From positions 868,001-932,000 of the forward strand of contig NZ_CP042326.1 of the NCBI RefSeq assembly GCF_007904085.1: a stretch of 64,000 nucleotides of DNA, written 5' to 3'. Under the pieces are notes generated by a model. That model saw only the letters and a list, made by a program, of their open reading frames with translations. It ran no database searches and was not told the origin of the DNA. Below are positions 1 to 7,125 of the stretch, in pieces. The position numbers and the translations under genes are program-made. Each line of letters opens with the position of its first letter. Within the stretch, counting starts at the first letter, position 1. The stretch comes from Euhalothece natronophila Z-M001 (GTDB lineage: Bacteria; Cyanobacteriota; Cyanobacteriia; Cyanobacteriales; Rubidibacteraceae).

Positions 1-328
1 GTCGTACTTCTCCACGTCCTAATTGTTCTAAAAAACGTCGAAACTCTGACTGTAGAATTACCAGTATTGCCACAGCCCCACCTGTTAATAGTTTTTCTAT
101 CACCATTGGTAATACCGTTAGTCCCAGCCACTGGCTGAAATAACTCAGGGCTAGTAAAACACCAGAAAAAATCACAAATCCCTGAATAATCCAACGGGGG
201 CGACTTTTTGATTCCCCTAAAGCGCGGATCGCAACATAAAAGAAAAGAACAGCTAGGGAGATATCAAAAAAGACTAGGGACCAATTAGGCAACCAATGAA
301 GAAGATGAGATAAGCCTTGGGGGGGCAT
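1..328 (-). CDS. cdaA: diadenylate cyclase CdaA, N-terminal part (runs off left edge)
   Basis: The reverse strand reads open from ATG at 328 to the window edge, giving 109 residues. It starts MPPQGLSHLLHWLPNW and continues with three hydrophobic segments (about residues 18-35, 46-64 and 72-90). It then reaches a motif of the form LQSEFRRFLEQLGRG, which is the membrane-to-DAC linker seen in CdaA (TIGR00159) proteins. CdaA makes cyclic di-AMP, a messenger tied to potassium and osmotic balance. The catalytic DGA and RHR motifs would lie outside the window. The gene sits just downstream of lysA on the same strand, and lysA-cdaA is an order I recall from other cyanobacteria. Family assignment rests on the membrane domain and linker only. 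Confidence 0.8.
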   Translation of the reverse strand, partial: MPPQGLSHLLHWLPNWSLVFFDISLAVLFFYVAIRALGESKSRPRWIIQGFVIFSGVLLALSYFSQWLGLTVLPMVIEKLLTGGAVAILVILQSEFRRFLEQLGRGEVR

Positions 329-466
329 TATGGGTTAAACAGGCGAGATTGGACAATGTTATGAATACGTTATTTGATCTAGAAACTGTTGTGGGTTATT
401 GATCACTTTATAGATACTTGATTAGTGAGAGCATCACTATTCTGTTTAAAGTTAACCAATAACGGA

Positions 467-1849
467 TTATTTATTTGCCTTCAGCCTTGTGGGTAAGCGA
501 TCCTGAGCGATTAAATCTTGATAGGTTTCACGATCAATAATGACATCAGCGTTTCCCTCATGCACTAAAATCATAGCCGGACGTAACAGACGATTATAAT
601 TAGAAGCCATGCTATAACCATAAGCACCGGTACTCATAACCACTAGGATATCGCCAGCAGTGGTAGGAGGCAACAACGCTTCTTTTATTAAAACATCTCC
701 CGACTCACAATGTTTACCCGCCACAGTAACGGTTTTGTTTGCACTGGCTGACATTTGATTGGCTAGCAGCGATCGATACACAGACTCATAAGTAATGGGA
801 CGGGCATTATCAGACATTCCTCCATCGACCGCAATATAGGTGCGTGTTTCAGGAACCGTTTTTTCTGAGCCAACAGTGTAAGCAGTAATCCCAGTGGTGC
901 CCACTAAGGATCGCCCCGGTTCACAAATGAGCTTGGGTAAGTCAATATTAGCGTTTTCACAGGCTTCTTCTACAGCTTTAGCCACTGCTTGAGTCCATTC
1001 CTCAATACTAGGTGGATCATCTGCTTCGGTGTAGCGAATGCCTAATCCACCGCCCACATTTAATTCTCGAACGGGTAAGCCTAAATTCATGGCTTGTTTT
1101 AACCAATCTACTAAAACTGAAGCTAAATCTTGATGGGGTTGGCGTTCAAATATTTGGGAACCAATATGGGCATGAAGCCCAACAAAATCTAAATTAGGGG
1201 TTTGTTGGAGAAAATTAAAAACTTCTTCTACTTGGTTGGGATCAAAACCAAATTTACTATCAAGGTGTCCCGTGCGAATATACTCATGAGTATGGCACTC
1301 AATGCCAGGGGTGACCCTTAACATTACTTTGGTAGATGTCCCTTGGGCAATTGCGGCTAAAGTTTTTAGTTCTAGCCAGTTGTCTGCAACAATGGTGCAA
1401 CCACAGTCAATCCCTTCTCGGAGTTCCTGAGGGGACTTATTATTGCCATGAAAGTAAATTTTCTCAGGGGAAATCCCTGCTTGTAGAGCAGTGTAAAGTT
1501 CTCCCCCGGAGGCAACATCAATTCCTAACCCTTCGCTTCCCACTAAAGCGCAAATTCCTAGACAGTTGAGGGCTTTTGAGGCATAAATGACTAACGAGTC
1601 TCCAGAATAATGATTGGCAAATCCTTCTCGATACTGACGACAAGCGACACGAATACTGTGTTCATCCATAATGTAGAGAGGGGAACCAAACTTTTTTACC
1701 AGTTCAGTCACATCACAGCCACCAATTTCTAAATGATCTTGACTGTTTACTTTTGCCGTTAGGGGGAGTAATGATTGATTGGGAGAGTTAGCAATCTCCT
1801 TGAGAAAGTGGCTTCCTGCTGGCTGTTGGGTTGTTTCTGTTAAGACCAT
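467..1849 (-). CDS. lysA: diaminopimelate decarboxylase
   Basis: LysA decarboxylates meso-diaminopimelate to L-lysine, the last step of lysine synthesis, with PLP. At 460 residues it is full length with an N-terminal extension of about 40 residues. Visible landmarks are YASKALN with the PLP lysine (about K92), HAHIGSQ, the glycine-rich phosphate loop GGGLGIRY, CEPGRSLVG and the inter-subunit HCESGDVL. The ATG at 1849 opens the protein. Transcription continues toward cdaA (139 bp gap). Upstream, between lysA and cpcG, is a long inverted repeat (1918-1981). Confidence is high for this fold type III enzyme. Confidence 0.95.
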   Translation of the reverse strand: MVLTETTQQPAGSHFLKEIANSPNQSLLPLTAKVNSQDHLEIGGCDVTELVKKFGSPLYIMDEHSIRVACRQYREGFANHYSGDSLVIYASKALNCLGICALVGSEGLGIDVASGGELYTALQAGISPEKIYFHGNNKSPQELREGIDCGCTIVADNWLELKTLAAIAQGTSTKVMLRVTPGIECHTHEYIRTGHLDSKFGFDPNQVEEVFNFLQQTPNLDFVGLHAHIGSQIFERQPHQDLASVLVDWLKQAMNLGLPVRELNVGGGLGIRYTEADDPPSIEEWTQAVAKAVEEACENANIDLPKLICEPGRSLVGTTGITAYTVGSEKTVPETRTYIAVDGGMSDNARPITYESVYRSLLANQMSASANKTVTVAGKHCESGDVLIKEALLPPTTAGDILVVMSTGAYGYSMASNYNRLLRPAMILVHEGNADVIIDRETYQDLIAQDRLPTRLKANK

Positions 1850-1917
1850 ACTTGCGTATTCTTGAAATTAAGACAATGATAATTCCATTATCGCTATAGA
1901 CGGGTAACAAAGCAAAA

Positions 1918-1981
1918 AGGATCACTAATTAACAAGATAACTTACGAATCAATGCAAATCACCCTGCTAATCAGTGATCCT
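1918..1981. repeat. long inverted repeat between cpcG and lysA
   Basis: AGGATCACTAATTA (1918-1931) is answered by TAATCAGTGATCCT (1968-1981) with one mismatch, separated by 36 bases. It lies downstream of cpcG and upstream of lysA, both on the minus strand. It could form a long hairpin acting as terminator or RNA stabiliser, or be an operator. There is no uridine run, so a simple intrinsic terminator is not clear. Confidence 0.5.
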
Positions 1982-1991
1982 CTCTCTCGTT

Positions 1992-2011
1992 GAGAGTTTT
2001 AAGTAACTCTC
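1992..2011 (-). terminator. hairpin just after cpcG
   Basis: On the minus strand, 7 bases after the cpcG stop codon, GAGAGTT and AACTCTC can pair around a 6-base loop. No T-run follows, so it may be a processing or stability hairpin rather than a classic rho-independent terminator. Confidence 0.35.
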
Positions 2012-2017
2012 GACAAT

Positions 2018-2785
2018 TTAGCTAAAGCGACGATAAGGAACTTTGTTGTTGTAGTCAATATTCATCGCAGAAACTTTCGATGGTACCCGGTTACCTTGAG
2101 CGCTACTCAAACCACGAGCAACATCGAGATATAAGCGAGGATCGCCGGCTTGAGGTTTTTTCTCTTGGGGAGTGAAACGGCGTACTTCGTTTTGCCAAAC
2201 AATTTGAGGGAAGCCTAATTGCTGACGGTAGTAAGGGCCATAACGAGGGGTTTTGAGATTAAAGGGCGTTTCGCCCCCATCTTTTTGGGGAAGAACTCGT
2301 CGCTGCTGATAGGGAACGGTATCTTCGCCAAAGTTATTGAGATACTCTTCAGTATTGAGTAAGTCTTCAACGAAGCCATTAACCCCTTTAGTGGCAACGA
2401 CAATTGACCAAGCAATTTTTTCTTGCTCATTATAAACATCTCGCCCTAGGGCACGTTGAACACAAAGTTCTACAAAGCGATAATTGCTATTGGGTTCATA
2501 GTTCATGCGCCAGAAAGAATCGGAGGTCATTAAGCCTCGAATAAAGTCTTTGACACTGATTTGACCATAGCGCAATTGCGATTCGAGCAGGCTTTGACGG
2601 TTACAGGTTAGCAGTTGGTGTTCGCTAAAAATTTGCCGATAGGCTGCCCAAATAATGGCTTGCACCTCATCCTCAGATTGCATCATTGCTGAGGTGGTTT
2701 TCAATTGCTCTTCCCCAGGGACTTCATATCCTTCTACGCGCTGATTTTGGCTAGAAGGGATATAGTTCAACAAAGGTAAGGACAT
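2018..2785 (-). CDS. cpcG: phycobilisome rod-core linker polypeptide CpcG
   Basis: CpcG joins phycocyanin rods to the allophycocyanin core of the phycobilisome, on the cytoplasmic face of the thylakoid. The 255-residue protein begins [20 protein letters not shown], the typical CpcG opening. It carries one phycobilisome linker domain (about residues 30-170, with [17 protein letters not shown] and [18 protein letters not shown]). The C-terminus (KVPYRRFS) is hydrophilic and lacks the transmembrane tail of CpcL/CpcG2, so I infer the core-attached CpcG1 type. A strong Shine-Dalgarno AAGGAGG lies just upstream of the ATG at 2785. The gene stands alone, flanked by lysA and a GntR regulator. Confidence 0.95.
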   Translation of the reverse strand: MSLPLLNYIPSSQNQRVEGYEVPGEEQLKTTSAMMQSEDEVQAIIWAAYRQIFSEHQLLTCNRQSLLESQLRYGQISVKDFIRGLMTSDSFWRMNYEPNSNYRFVELCVQRALGRDVYNEQEKIAWSIVVATKGVNGFVEDLLNTEEYLNNFGEDTVPYQQRRVLPQKDGGETPFNLKTPRYGPYYRQQLGFPQIVWQNEVRRFTPQEKKPQAGDPRLYLDVARGLSSAQGNRVPSKVSAMNIDYNNKVPYRRFS

Positions 2786-2885
2786 AGTTGAACCTCCTTA
2801 TAATAAATTTTTCAAAAGTTTACCCTTGATGATACGTTACTTTGGGGGCAAAATCTCAGAAATCTTATAACTTCTTACCAATTTT

Positions 2886-3890
2886 TTATGAGTAACCCAG
2901 TCCTAGTTCTTGTCGTAGTAGCCGAATTGAGTCGGCGCTGATATAGTTATCGCTACAGATCACTTCAGGATAACGAATTAAGTCTTCTGACATTTGATTG
3001 ACAACTTGCTTAACTTGTGCATAACTTGATTGGTCACAGATAATTGTTTGTGCCGAGCGCACAATTGCTTTAAGTTTTGGAGAGTCATTTGCTTGCGCTG
3101 CCATGACTAAAATTTCTTCCCCTCGTAAACTGTGAATAATCCGTTCCGCTGCTTCTAGAAAGCGAGAACTGAGGGTAACAATTCCAAGACAGCTATTATT
3201 TTTAAGGTTAGTAATGATTTTAATTTCTTTAGCGTAAGTATTAATATCAACGGGAATCACTCGGGCTGACTTAGGAGCCGCGATCGCGTCGGCATCTTTA
3301 ATATAATAACGACTGGTGACAACAGTTGCGGACTCGGTTTCTTCTAAAACTCCTGACAGTTGTTCTAGGGGCACTAGCTGTGTAGGAATCCCTAACATGG
3401 GTTCAATATCTTGCAAAATCATTTTTCCTGCGCCAATATCGCTCTGAGGAACTGTTACTAATACTTGGGCGCTGCATTGTAACCGCCAGTTAATTTCCGA
3501 GAGAAAAATTTCTCGCACCTGTTGTAGGGAACAGCCTAAACCGAGTAATTCGTTAATTCCGTCTTGTACAATTTGATAAGCAGTTTCGGGAATTTCCTCT
3601 GCTCCTGCAACGGTTTGCGCTGTGGTATATTTTTTGCCTCCTTCGTGACCTTGGGCTTTAACATAAATTCCTGAGCCTGCTAAAGACTCAACTAGCCCTG
3701 TCTCTTCTAGTTGCCGATAAACTTTGCTAATGGTGTTACGATGTAACCCTGTCATCATCGCAAGTTGACGGGTGCTGGGAAGGCGATGCCCAGGGGGATA
3801 CTGTCGAGACGCGATCGCGAATTGAATTTGATCAAATAGCTGTTTGGAGGCTGGAATTTCGCTTTCCAGTTTGATGTGAAATTTCACCAT
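2886..3890 (-). CDS. GntR-family transcriptional regulator
   Basis: The N-terminal winged helix-turn-helix (about residues 8-78) shows the GntR pattern: SKQLFDQIQFAIASRQYPPG, LPSTRQLA, GLHRNTISKVYRQLEETG. The remaining 250 residues are not an aminotransferase (MocR) or FadR/UTRA domain. They look like a two-lobed periplasmic-binding-like effector domain (VLVTVPQSDIGAGKM, VIPVDINTYAKEI). Such GntR proteins occur widely in cyanobacteria, but their ligand is not known to me. It lies 100 bp upstream of cpcG on the same strand, so regulation of cpcG is possible but only an inference. The ATG at 3890 is the natural start. Confidence 0.75.
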   Translation of the reverse strand: MVKFHIKLESEIPASKQLFDQIQFAIASRQYPPGHRLPSTRQLAMMTGLHRNTISKVYRQLEETGLVESLAGSGIYVKAQGHEGGKKYTTAQTVAGAEEIPETAYQIVQDGINELLGLGCSLQQVREIFLSEINWRLQCSAQVLVTVPQSDIGAGKMILQDIEPMLGIPTQLVPLEQLSGVLEETESATVVTSRYYIKDADAIAAPKSARVIPVDINTYAKEIKIITNLKNNSCLGIVTLSSRFLEAAERIIHSLRGEEILVMAAQANDSPKLKAIVRSAQTIICDQSSYAQVKQVVNQMSEDLIRYPEVICSDNYISADSIRLLRQELGLGYS

Positions 3891-4059
3891 TGTTCCAAAT
3901 GCCTCCTTAATACCATCATGTCATTGTGTTCTTTACAGTTTAAGGGATCGATGCCAATTTTTTTTTCAGGATTGGGGTTGCATAATTTAAATGATAATGC
4001 TTTAATGGAAAAGCTGAGAGGAAATAACTTCTCTCCTAGCTTACTATCCCAATTTTCTT

Positions 4060-4144
4060 GGGGGTGTGGCGGAATGGTAGACGCTGCGGACTTAAAATCC
4101 GTTGACCGTTATAGGTCGTGAGAGTTCAAGTCTCTCCACCCCCA
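4060..4144 (+). tRNA. tRNA-Leu (anticodon UAA), intronless
   Basis: A full cloverleaf can be drawn. The acceptor is GGGGGTG (4060-4066) with CACCCCC (4137-4143) and discriminator A at 4144. The anticodon stem GCGGA/TCCGT encloses loop CTTAAAA, giving anticodon TAA. A long class II variable arm (TGACC/GGTCG) and T arm GAGAG-TTCAAGT-CTCTC follow. CCA is not encoded. Many cyanobacteria carry a group I intron in exactly this gene; here the anticodon loop is uninterrupted. The last 19 bases overlap the 3' end of tenA on the other strand. Confidence 0.97.
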
Positions 4145-4761
4145 CTAAGCCAGCTTGTGGCAAAGAAATCATGCTCACAGAGTAGGGCATAGCGGTAATG
4201 ATCATTTGCTTCTTCTTCGGTGGTAACGTAACGCTCCACTAGAGATTCTAAATTATTGACTAATTCCTTAAACTCAGAACTACTATAGGTTTCAATCCAA
4301 TCACTATATTGGTGATTCCCAATGCCATTTTTGGCTAATTCAGTGCCAAGAAAATAGTACAAACGCATACAGGGAGTCATGGCAGCAGCGGTTACGCCCA
4401 CATCTTTTCCCCAGACGGTTGCGAGGAGAAAATCTGTATAGCGGCGAGTTGCTAAGGATGGGGTCACTTGTTGTAAATTAACCCCCCATTGTTGAGCATA
4501 AGTTTGATGTAAATTCAGTTCTTCTAACACGCCACCAGCGAGTTGATGAAAGTCATTAAACCCTTCCCAGTCTGGGGCTTTAGCCGCGGCAATGCTATAA
4601 GCACGGGCAAAAGATTGAAGAAAAAAGACATCTTGCCCAACGTAAAAGGCAAAACAACCCTGATCAAGGCTTCCATCTGCAATTCCTTGTACAAAAGGAT
4701 GGTTAAGGCTAGCTTGGGCAAGATCTTGATTTCGTTCCCATAAAGTGTGGCTAATTGTCAT
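4126..4761 (-). CDS. tenA: TenA family aminopyrimidine aminohydrolase (thiaminase II)
   Basis: TenA hydrolyses the amino group of degraded thiamine pyrimidines, salvaging HMP for thiamine synthesis. The 211-residue protein has the family landmarks: an aspartate in FYVGQD, the catalytic cysteine in MTPCMRLYYFLG, and the C-terminal glutamate in CEHDFFATSW. I chose ATG at 4761 (MTISHTLWERN) rather than a TTG two codons earlier that overlaps the upstream stop. The upstream DMT transporter stop (4764-4766) is two bases before this ATG, so the two are translationally coupled. The last six codons and the stop are read from sequence complementary to the tRNA-Leu 3' end, an unusual convergent overlap. 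Confidence 0.9.
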   Translation of the reverse strand: MTISHTLWERNQDLAQASLNHPFVQGIADGSLDQGCFAFYVGQDVFFLQSFARAYSIAAAKAPDWEGFNDFHQLAGGVLEELNLHQTYAQQWGVNLQQVTPSLATRRYTDFLLATVWGKDVGVTAAAMTPCMRLYYFLGTELAKNGIGNHQYSDWIETYSSSEFKELVNNLESLVERYVTTEEEANDHYRYALLCEHDFFATSWLSGGGET

Positions 4762-4763
4762 AT

Positions 4764-5654
4764 TCAATAAATAAACAAAAGTGCAATTCCTGCAATAGAA
4801 ATGATAACGCCACCAACGGCGCGAAGAGTAATTGGTTCTTTCAAAAATGCCACAATCGGCAGAACAAATAGGGGACTGGTAGAACTTAAAGTTTGAGCAA
4901 TTCCTGTAGCTGTAAATTTGAGGGAAATTTGTTGTAACCAGATGGCTAAATAGGTGCTAGCAAAGGCAGTCAGAAAAATAATTGTCCATAAACGCCATGA
5001 CCATTTTAAGGAAGGAATTTGTAGTTCTTGGCGTAAGGGATAGAGTAAGGGGATTAAAAAAAGCGTTCCTGCTGTAAGGCGAATTGTGGTACTCCAAAGC
5101 GGACTAACATCAAAGTCAGTGAAAGCCACCCGTGATAAAACTGCCCCCACTGCTTGCGCGATCGCGCCTCCTAAACCTAACAAACTTCCCACAATCAATT
5201 CATTTCGGGTAATATCTTGATTACTGGCTCGCTCACTAATGACGGTAGCAACTCCCACAAGAGTTAACCCAATCCCAAGCCAAGAATAAACGGAGAGGGC
5301 TTCTTGAAGGAAAATTAGGGCAATAATGGCAGCAAGAGGAGGAGCAAGGGTTTCAAAGAGTAAAGCCCGTCTCGCGCCTAAATACTTGAGGCTAGAGAAG
5401 AAAACTGTATCTCCAAACCCCACCCCAATTACCCCACTAATGGTCAAAATGATAATGGAATAGCGAGGGAGATAGGGAACTCCGTTACTGGTAATTAACA
5501 GGGTAATACCAAGGAGAAAAAGCGCGATCGCGCCTTTGAGAAAATTCAAGAATAAGGGTGATAGTTGTTCCCCTAGGCGACTGTAAACAACTGATGAACT
5601 TGCCCATAAAAAGGCAGCAAATAACGCTGCTAATTCCCCCTGAAACGCTAGCAT
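4764..5654 (-). CDS. EamA/DMT-family transporter
   Basis: The 296-residue protein has ten hydrophobic helices in two EamA repeats (about residues 5-140 and 155-295), the drug/metabolite transporter architecture. Conserved signs are AALFAAFLWASSSV at the start of repeat 1, AIIALIFLQEALSVYSWLGIGLTLVGV closing it, and LPIVAFLKEPITLRAVGGVIISIAGI closing repeat 2. The substrate is unknown. Being sandwiched between an unknown gene (stop codon directly abutting this ATG) and tenA (two bases after this stop) suggests a role in moving thiamine-related pyrimidines or their breakdown products; this is inference from context only. Confidence 0.85.
   Translation of the reverse strand: MLAFQGELAALFAAFLWASSSVVYSRLGEQLSPLFLNFLKGAIALFLLGITLLITSNGVPYLPRYSIIILTISGVIGVGFGDTVFFSSLKYLGARRALLFETLAPPLAAIIALIFLQEALSVYSWLGIGLTLVGVATVISERASNQDITRNELIVGSLLGLGGAIAQAVGAVLSRVAFTDFDVSPLWSTTIRLTAGTLFLIPLLYPLRQELQIPSLKWSWRLWTIIFLTAFASTYLAIWLQQISLKFTATGIAQTLSSTSPLFVLPIVAFLKEPITLRAVGGVIISIAGIALLFIY
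5156..5167. repeat. extended HIP1 palindrome GCGCGATCGCGC (one of many)
   Basis: HIP1 (GCGATCGC) is a hallmark of many cyanobacterial genomes. In this window it is often extended to the 12-mer GCGCGATCGCGC. Further copies that I read directly are at 5522-5533, 11792-11803, 13225-13236, 24390-24401, 34829-34840 and 30902-30913. Most lie inside genes, where GCGATCGC reads as Ala-Ile-Ala in one frame. Confidence 0.85.
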
Positions 5655-6122
5655 TTAGACTGTGGTATGAGTATGAGGATGCTGTTTAACATTATCTTCT
5701 GTGCGAACCATGCGTTCAGCATTTAAAACTCGCTTTCGTTTGATGGAATGATTTAAGTCAGTTTTCACGGTTCCCAAGGGAAAAGACGATTGCAAGTGAT
5801 CATGATACTTATAAGTACGAACTGCCGCAATAATCCGTTCGGTTAAGTCACTACCAAAATCTGCACCCTGAGGAAAATCATCTGGCTTAATTAAGTTTTC
5901 CCCATCAAACACTTCTTTCACCATTTTAGCCGCAATCATTTTGTAAGAGGTAGCCGATCCTTGTAACACCGATTCCAAACTTGATGAGGGCAATGGTTCA
6001 ATGACTTCTACTTCCTTAGTTTCTCCCTCTTCTCGAATATAGCAAGTAGCAACGCCAAATACACAATAGTCATCGGCGGAAATTTCTGGTGCGTTACTAA
6101 AGAGAGTTGTTTCTGTGGTCAT
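5655..6122 (-). CDS. conserved cyanobacterial protein of unknown function
   Basis: I do not recognise this 155-residue soluble protein. It has an acidic N-terminal half (CVFGVATCYIREEGETKEVE) and a central segment with ATSYKMIAAKMVKEVFDGENL. The C-terminus is basic and then histidine-rich (KQHPHTHTTV), which might bind metal. No signal peptide or membrane segment is visible. Its TAA is immediately followed by the ATG of the DMT transporter, so it heads a three-gene operon with the transporter and tenA. A good ATG at 6122 defines the start. Confidence 0.7.
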   Translation of the reverse strand: MTTETTLFSNAPEISADDYCVFGVATCYIREEGETKEVEVIEPLPSSSLESVLQGSATSYKMIAAKMVKEVFDGENLIKPDDFPQGADFGSDLTERIIAAVRTYKYHDHLQSSFPLGTVKTDLNHSIKRKRVLNAERMVRTEDNVKQHPHTHTTV

Positions 6123-6226
6123 GATTTAATTTTGCTGTAAGTTTCTACTTTTAGAATGATCCTGACAAACTTTCTGTTTGATATCCTGCTTAAGCAAATA
6201 TTCGTTGCATTTCTAGGAGTAAGTTA

Positions 6227-7093
6227 ATGAAAATTGGTTTAATGGGAACAGGCTTAATGGGGCAAGCCATGGCAAAAACGCTCGCAGCCACTGACCTTTC
6301 CATTATGGCGTATAATCGCACTGCTGAGAAATTAACTCCCCTAAAAGAGGTGGGAATTGAAACTACAACTTCTCCCCAAAACCTTGTTTCGGCCTGTGAT
6401 GGCATTATGGTAATGTTAAGTGATGCCACTGCCATTACTGAGACTTTACTCTCTTCAGAAACCGCAAAAGCTTTATCAGGGCGCACGGTTATTCAGATGG
6501 GAACGATCGCGCCACGAGAAACCCGAGAATTTACTGATAAGATAAAAGCACAAGGAGGAGATTATTTAGAAGCCCCGGTTTTAGGTAGCATCCCTCAAGC
6601 CCAGTCTGGCACATTACAGATCATGGTGGGAGGCAGCCAGGCACAATTTAACCAATGGAGTCCCATTCTATCCCATTTAGGACAACCATTTTTAGTGGGA
6701 GATGTGGGCAAAGCCGCCGCCTTAAAACTAGGCTTAAATCAGTTAATTGTCTCTTTAACAGGAGCATTCTCTCTCAGTTTATCTTTTATTAAAAAAGAGG
6801 GGGTTGATGTAGAAACTTTTATGTCGGTATTACGAGAAAGTGCTTTGTATGCGCCGACATTTGATAAAAAATTAAATCGGATGAATGATCACAATTATAG
6901 TAATCCCAATTTTCCAACTAAACATTTACTCAAGGATACTCGCTTATTCTTAGAGGAAGCTAAAACTGAAGGCTTAACTGTTTCTTCTTTGCAAGGCATG
7001 GAAACTATTTTAGAAGCAGCTTTAGAATTAGGCTTAGGCGATCAAGATTACTCGGCACTATTTGAAGTGGTGAAAGGAAAGGAAAATTCATAG
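6227..7093 (+). CDS. NAD(P)-dependent beta-hydroxyacid dehydrogenase
   Basis: This 288-residue protein belongs to the 3-hydroxyisobutyrate dehydrogenase / GLYR1 / tartronate semialdehyde reductase group. The Rossmann signature GLMGTGLMGQAMA is at residues 4-16. The substrate loop has APVLGSIPQAQSGTL and the catalytic lysine is K167 in ALKLGLNQL. Which acid or semialdehyde it reduces cannot be read from sequence; small aldehydes such as glyoxylate or succinic semialdehyde are typical. A Shine-Dalgarno AGGAGT precedes ATG 6227. The PEP-synthase-like gene follows 32 bp downstream on the same strand, so they may be cotranscribed. Confidence 0.88.
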   Translation: MKIGLMGTGLMGQAMAKTLAATDLSIMAYNRTAEKLTPLKEVGIETTTSPQNLVSACDGIMVMLSDATAITETLLSSETAKALSGRTVIQMGTIAPRETREFTDKIKAQGGDYLEAPVLGSIPQAQSGTLQIMVGGSQAQFNQWSPILSHLGQPFLVGDVGKAAALKLGLNQLIVSLTGAFSLSLSFIKKEGVDVETFMSVLRESALYAPTFDKKLNRMNDHNYSNPNFPTKHLLKDTRLFLEEAKTEGLTVSSLQGMETILEAALELGLGDQDYSALFEVVKGKENS

Positions 7094-7125
7094 TAAACCT
7101 TTAGCTCCCTCATTTGTAAAACTTT

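Noticed and set aside
3876-4121. 81-codon plus-strand ORF
   Set aside because: Its 3' part is the tRNA-Leu gene and its 5' part is antisense to the GntR start; chance frame.
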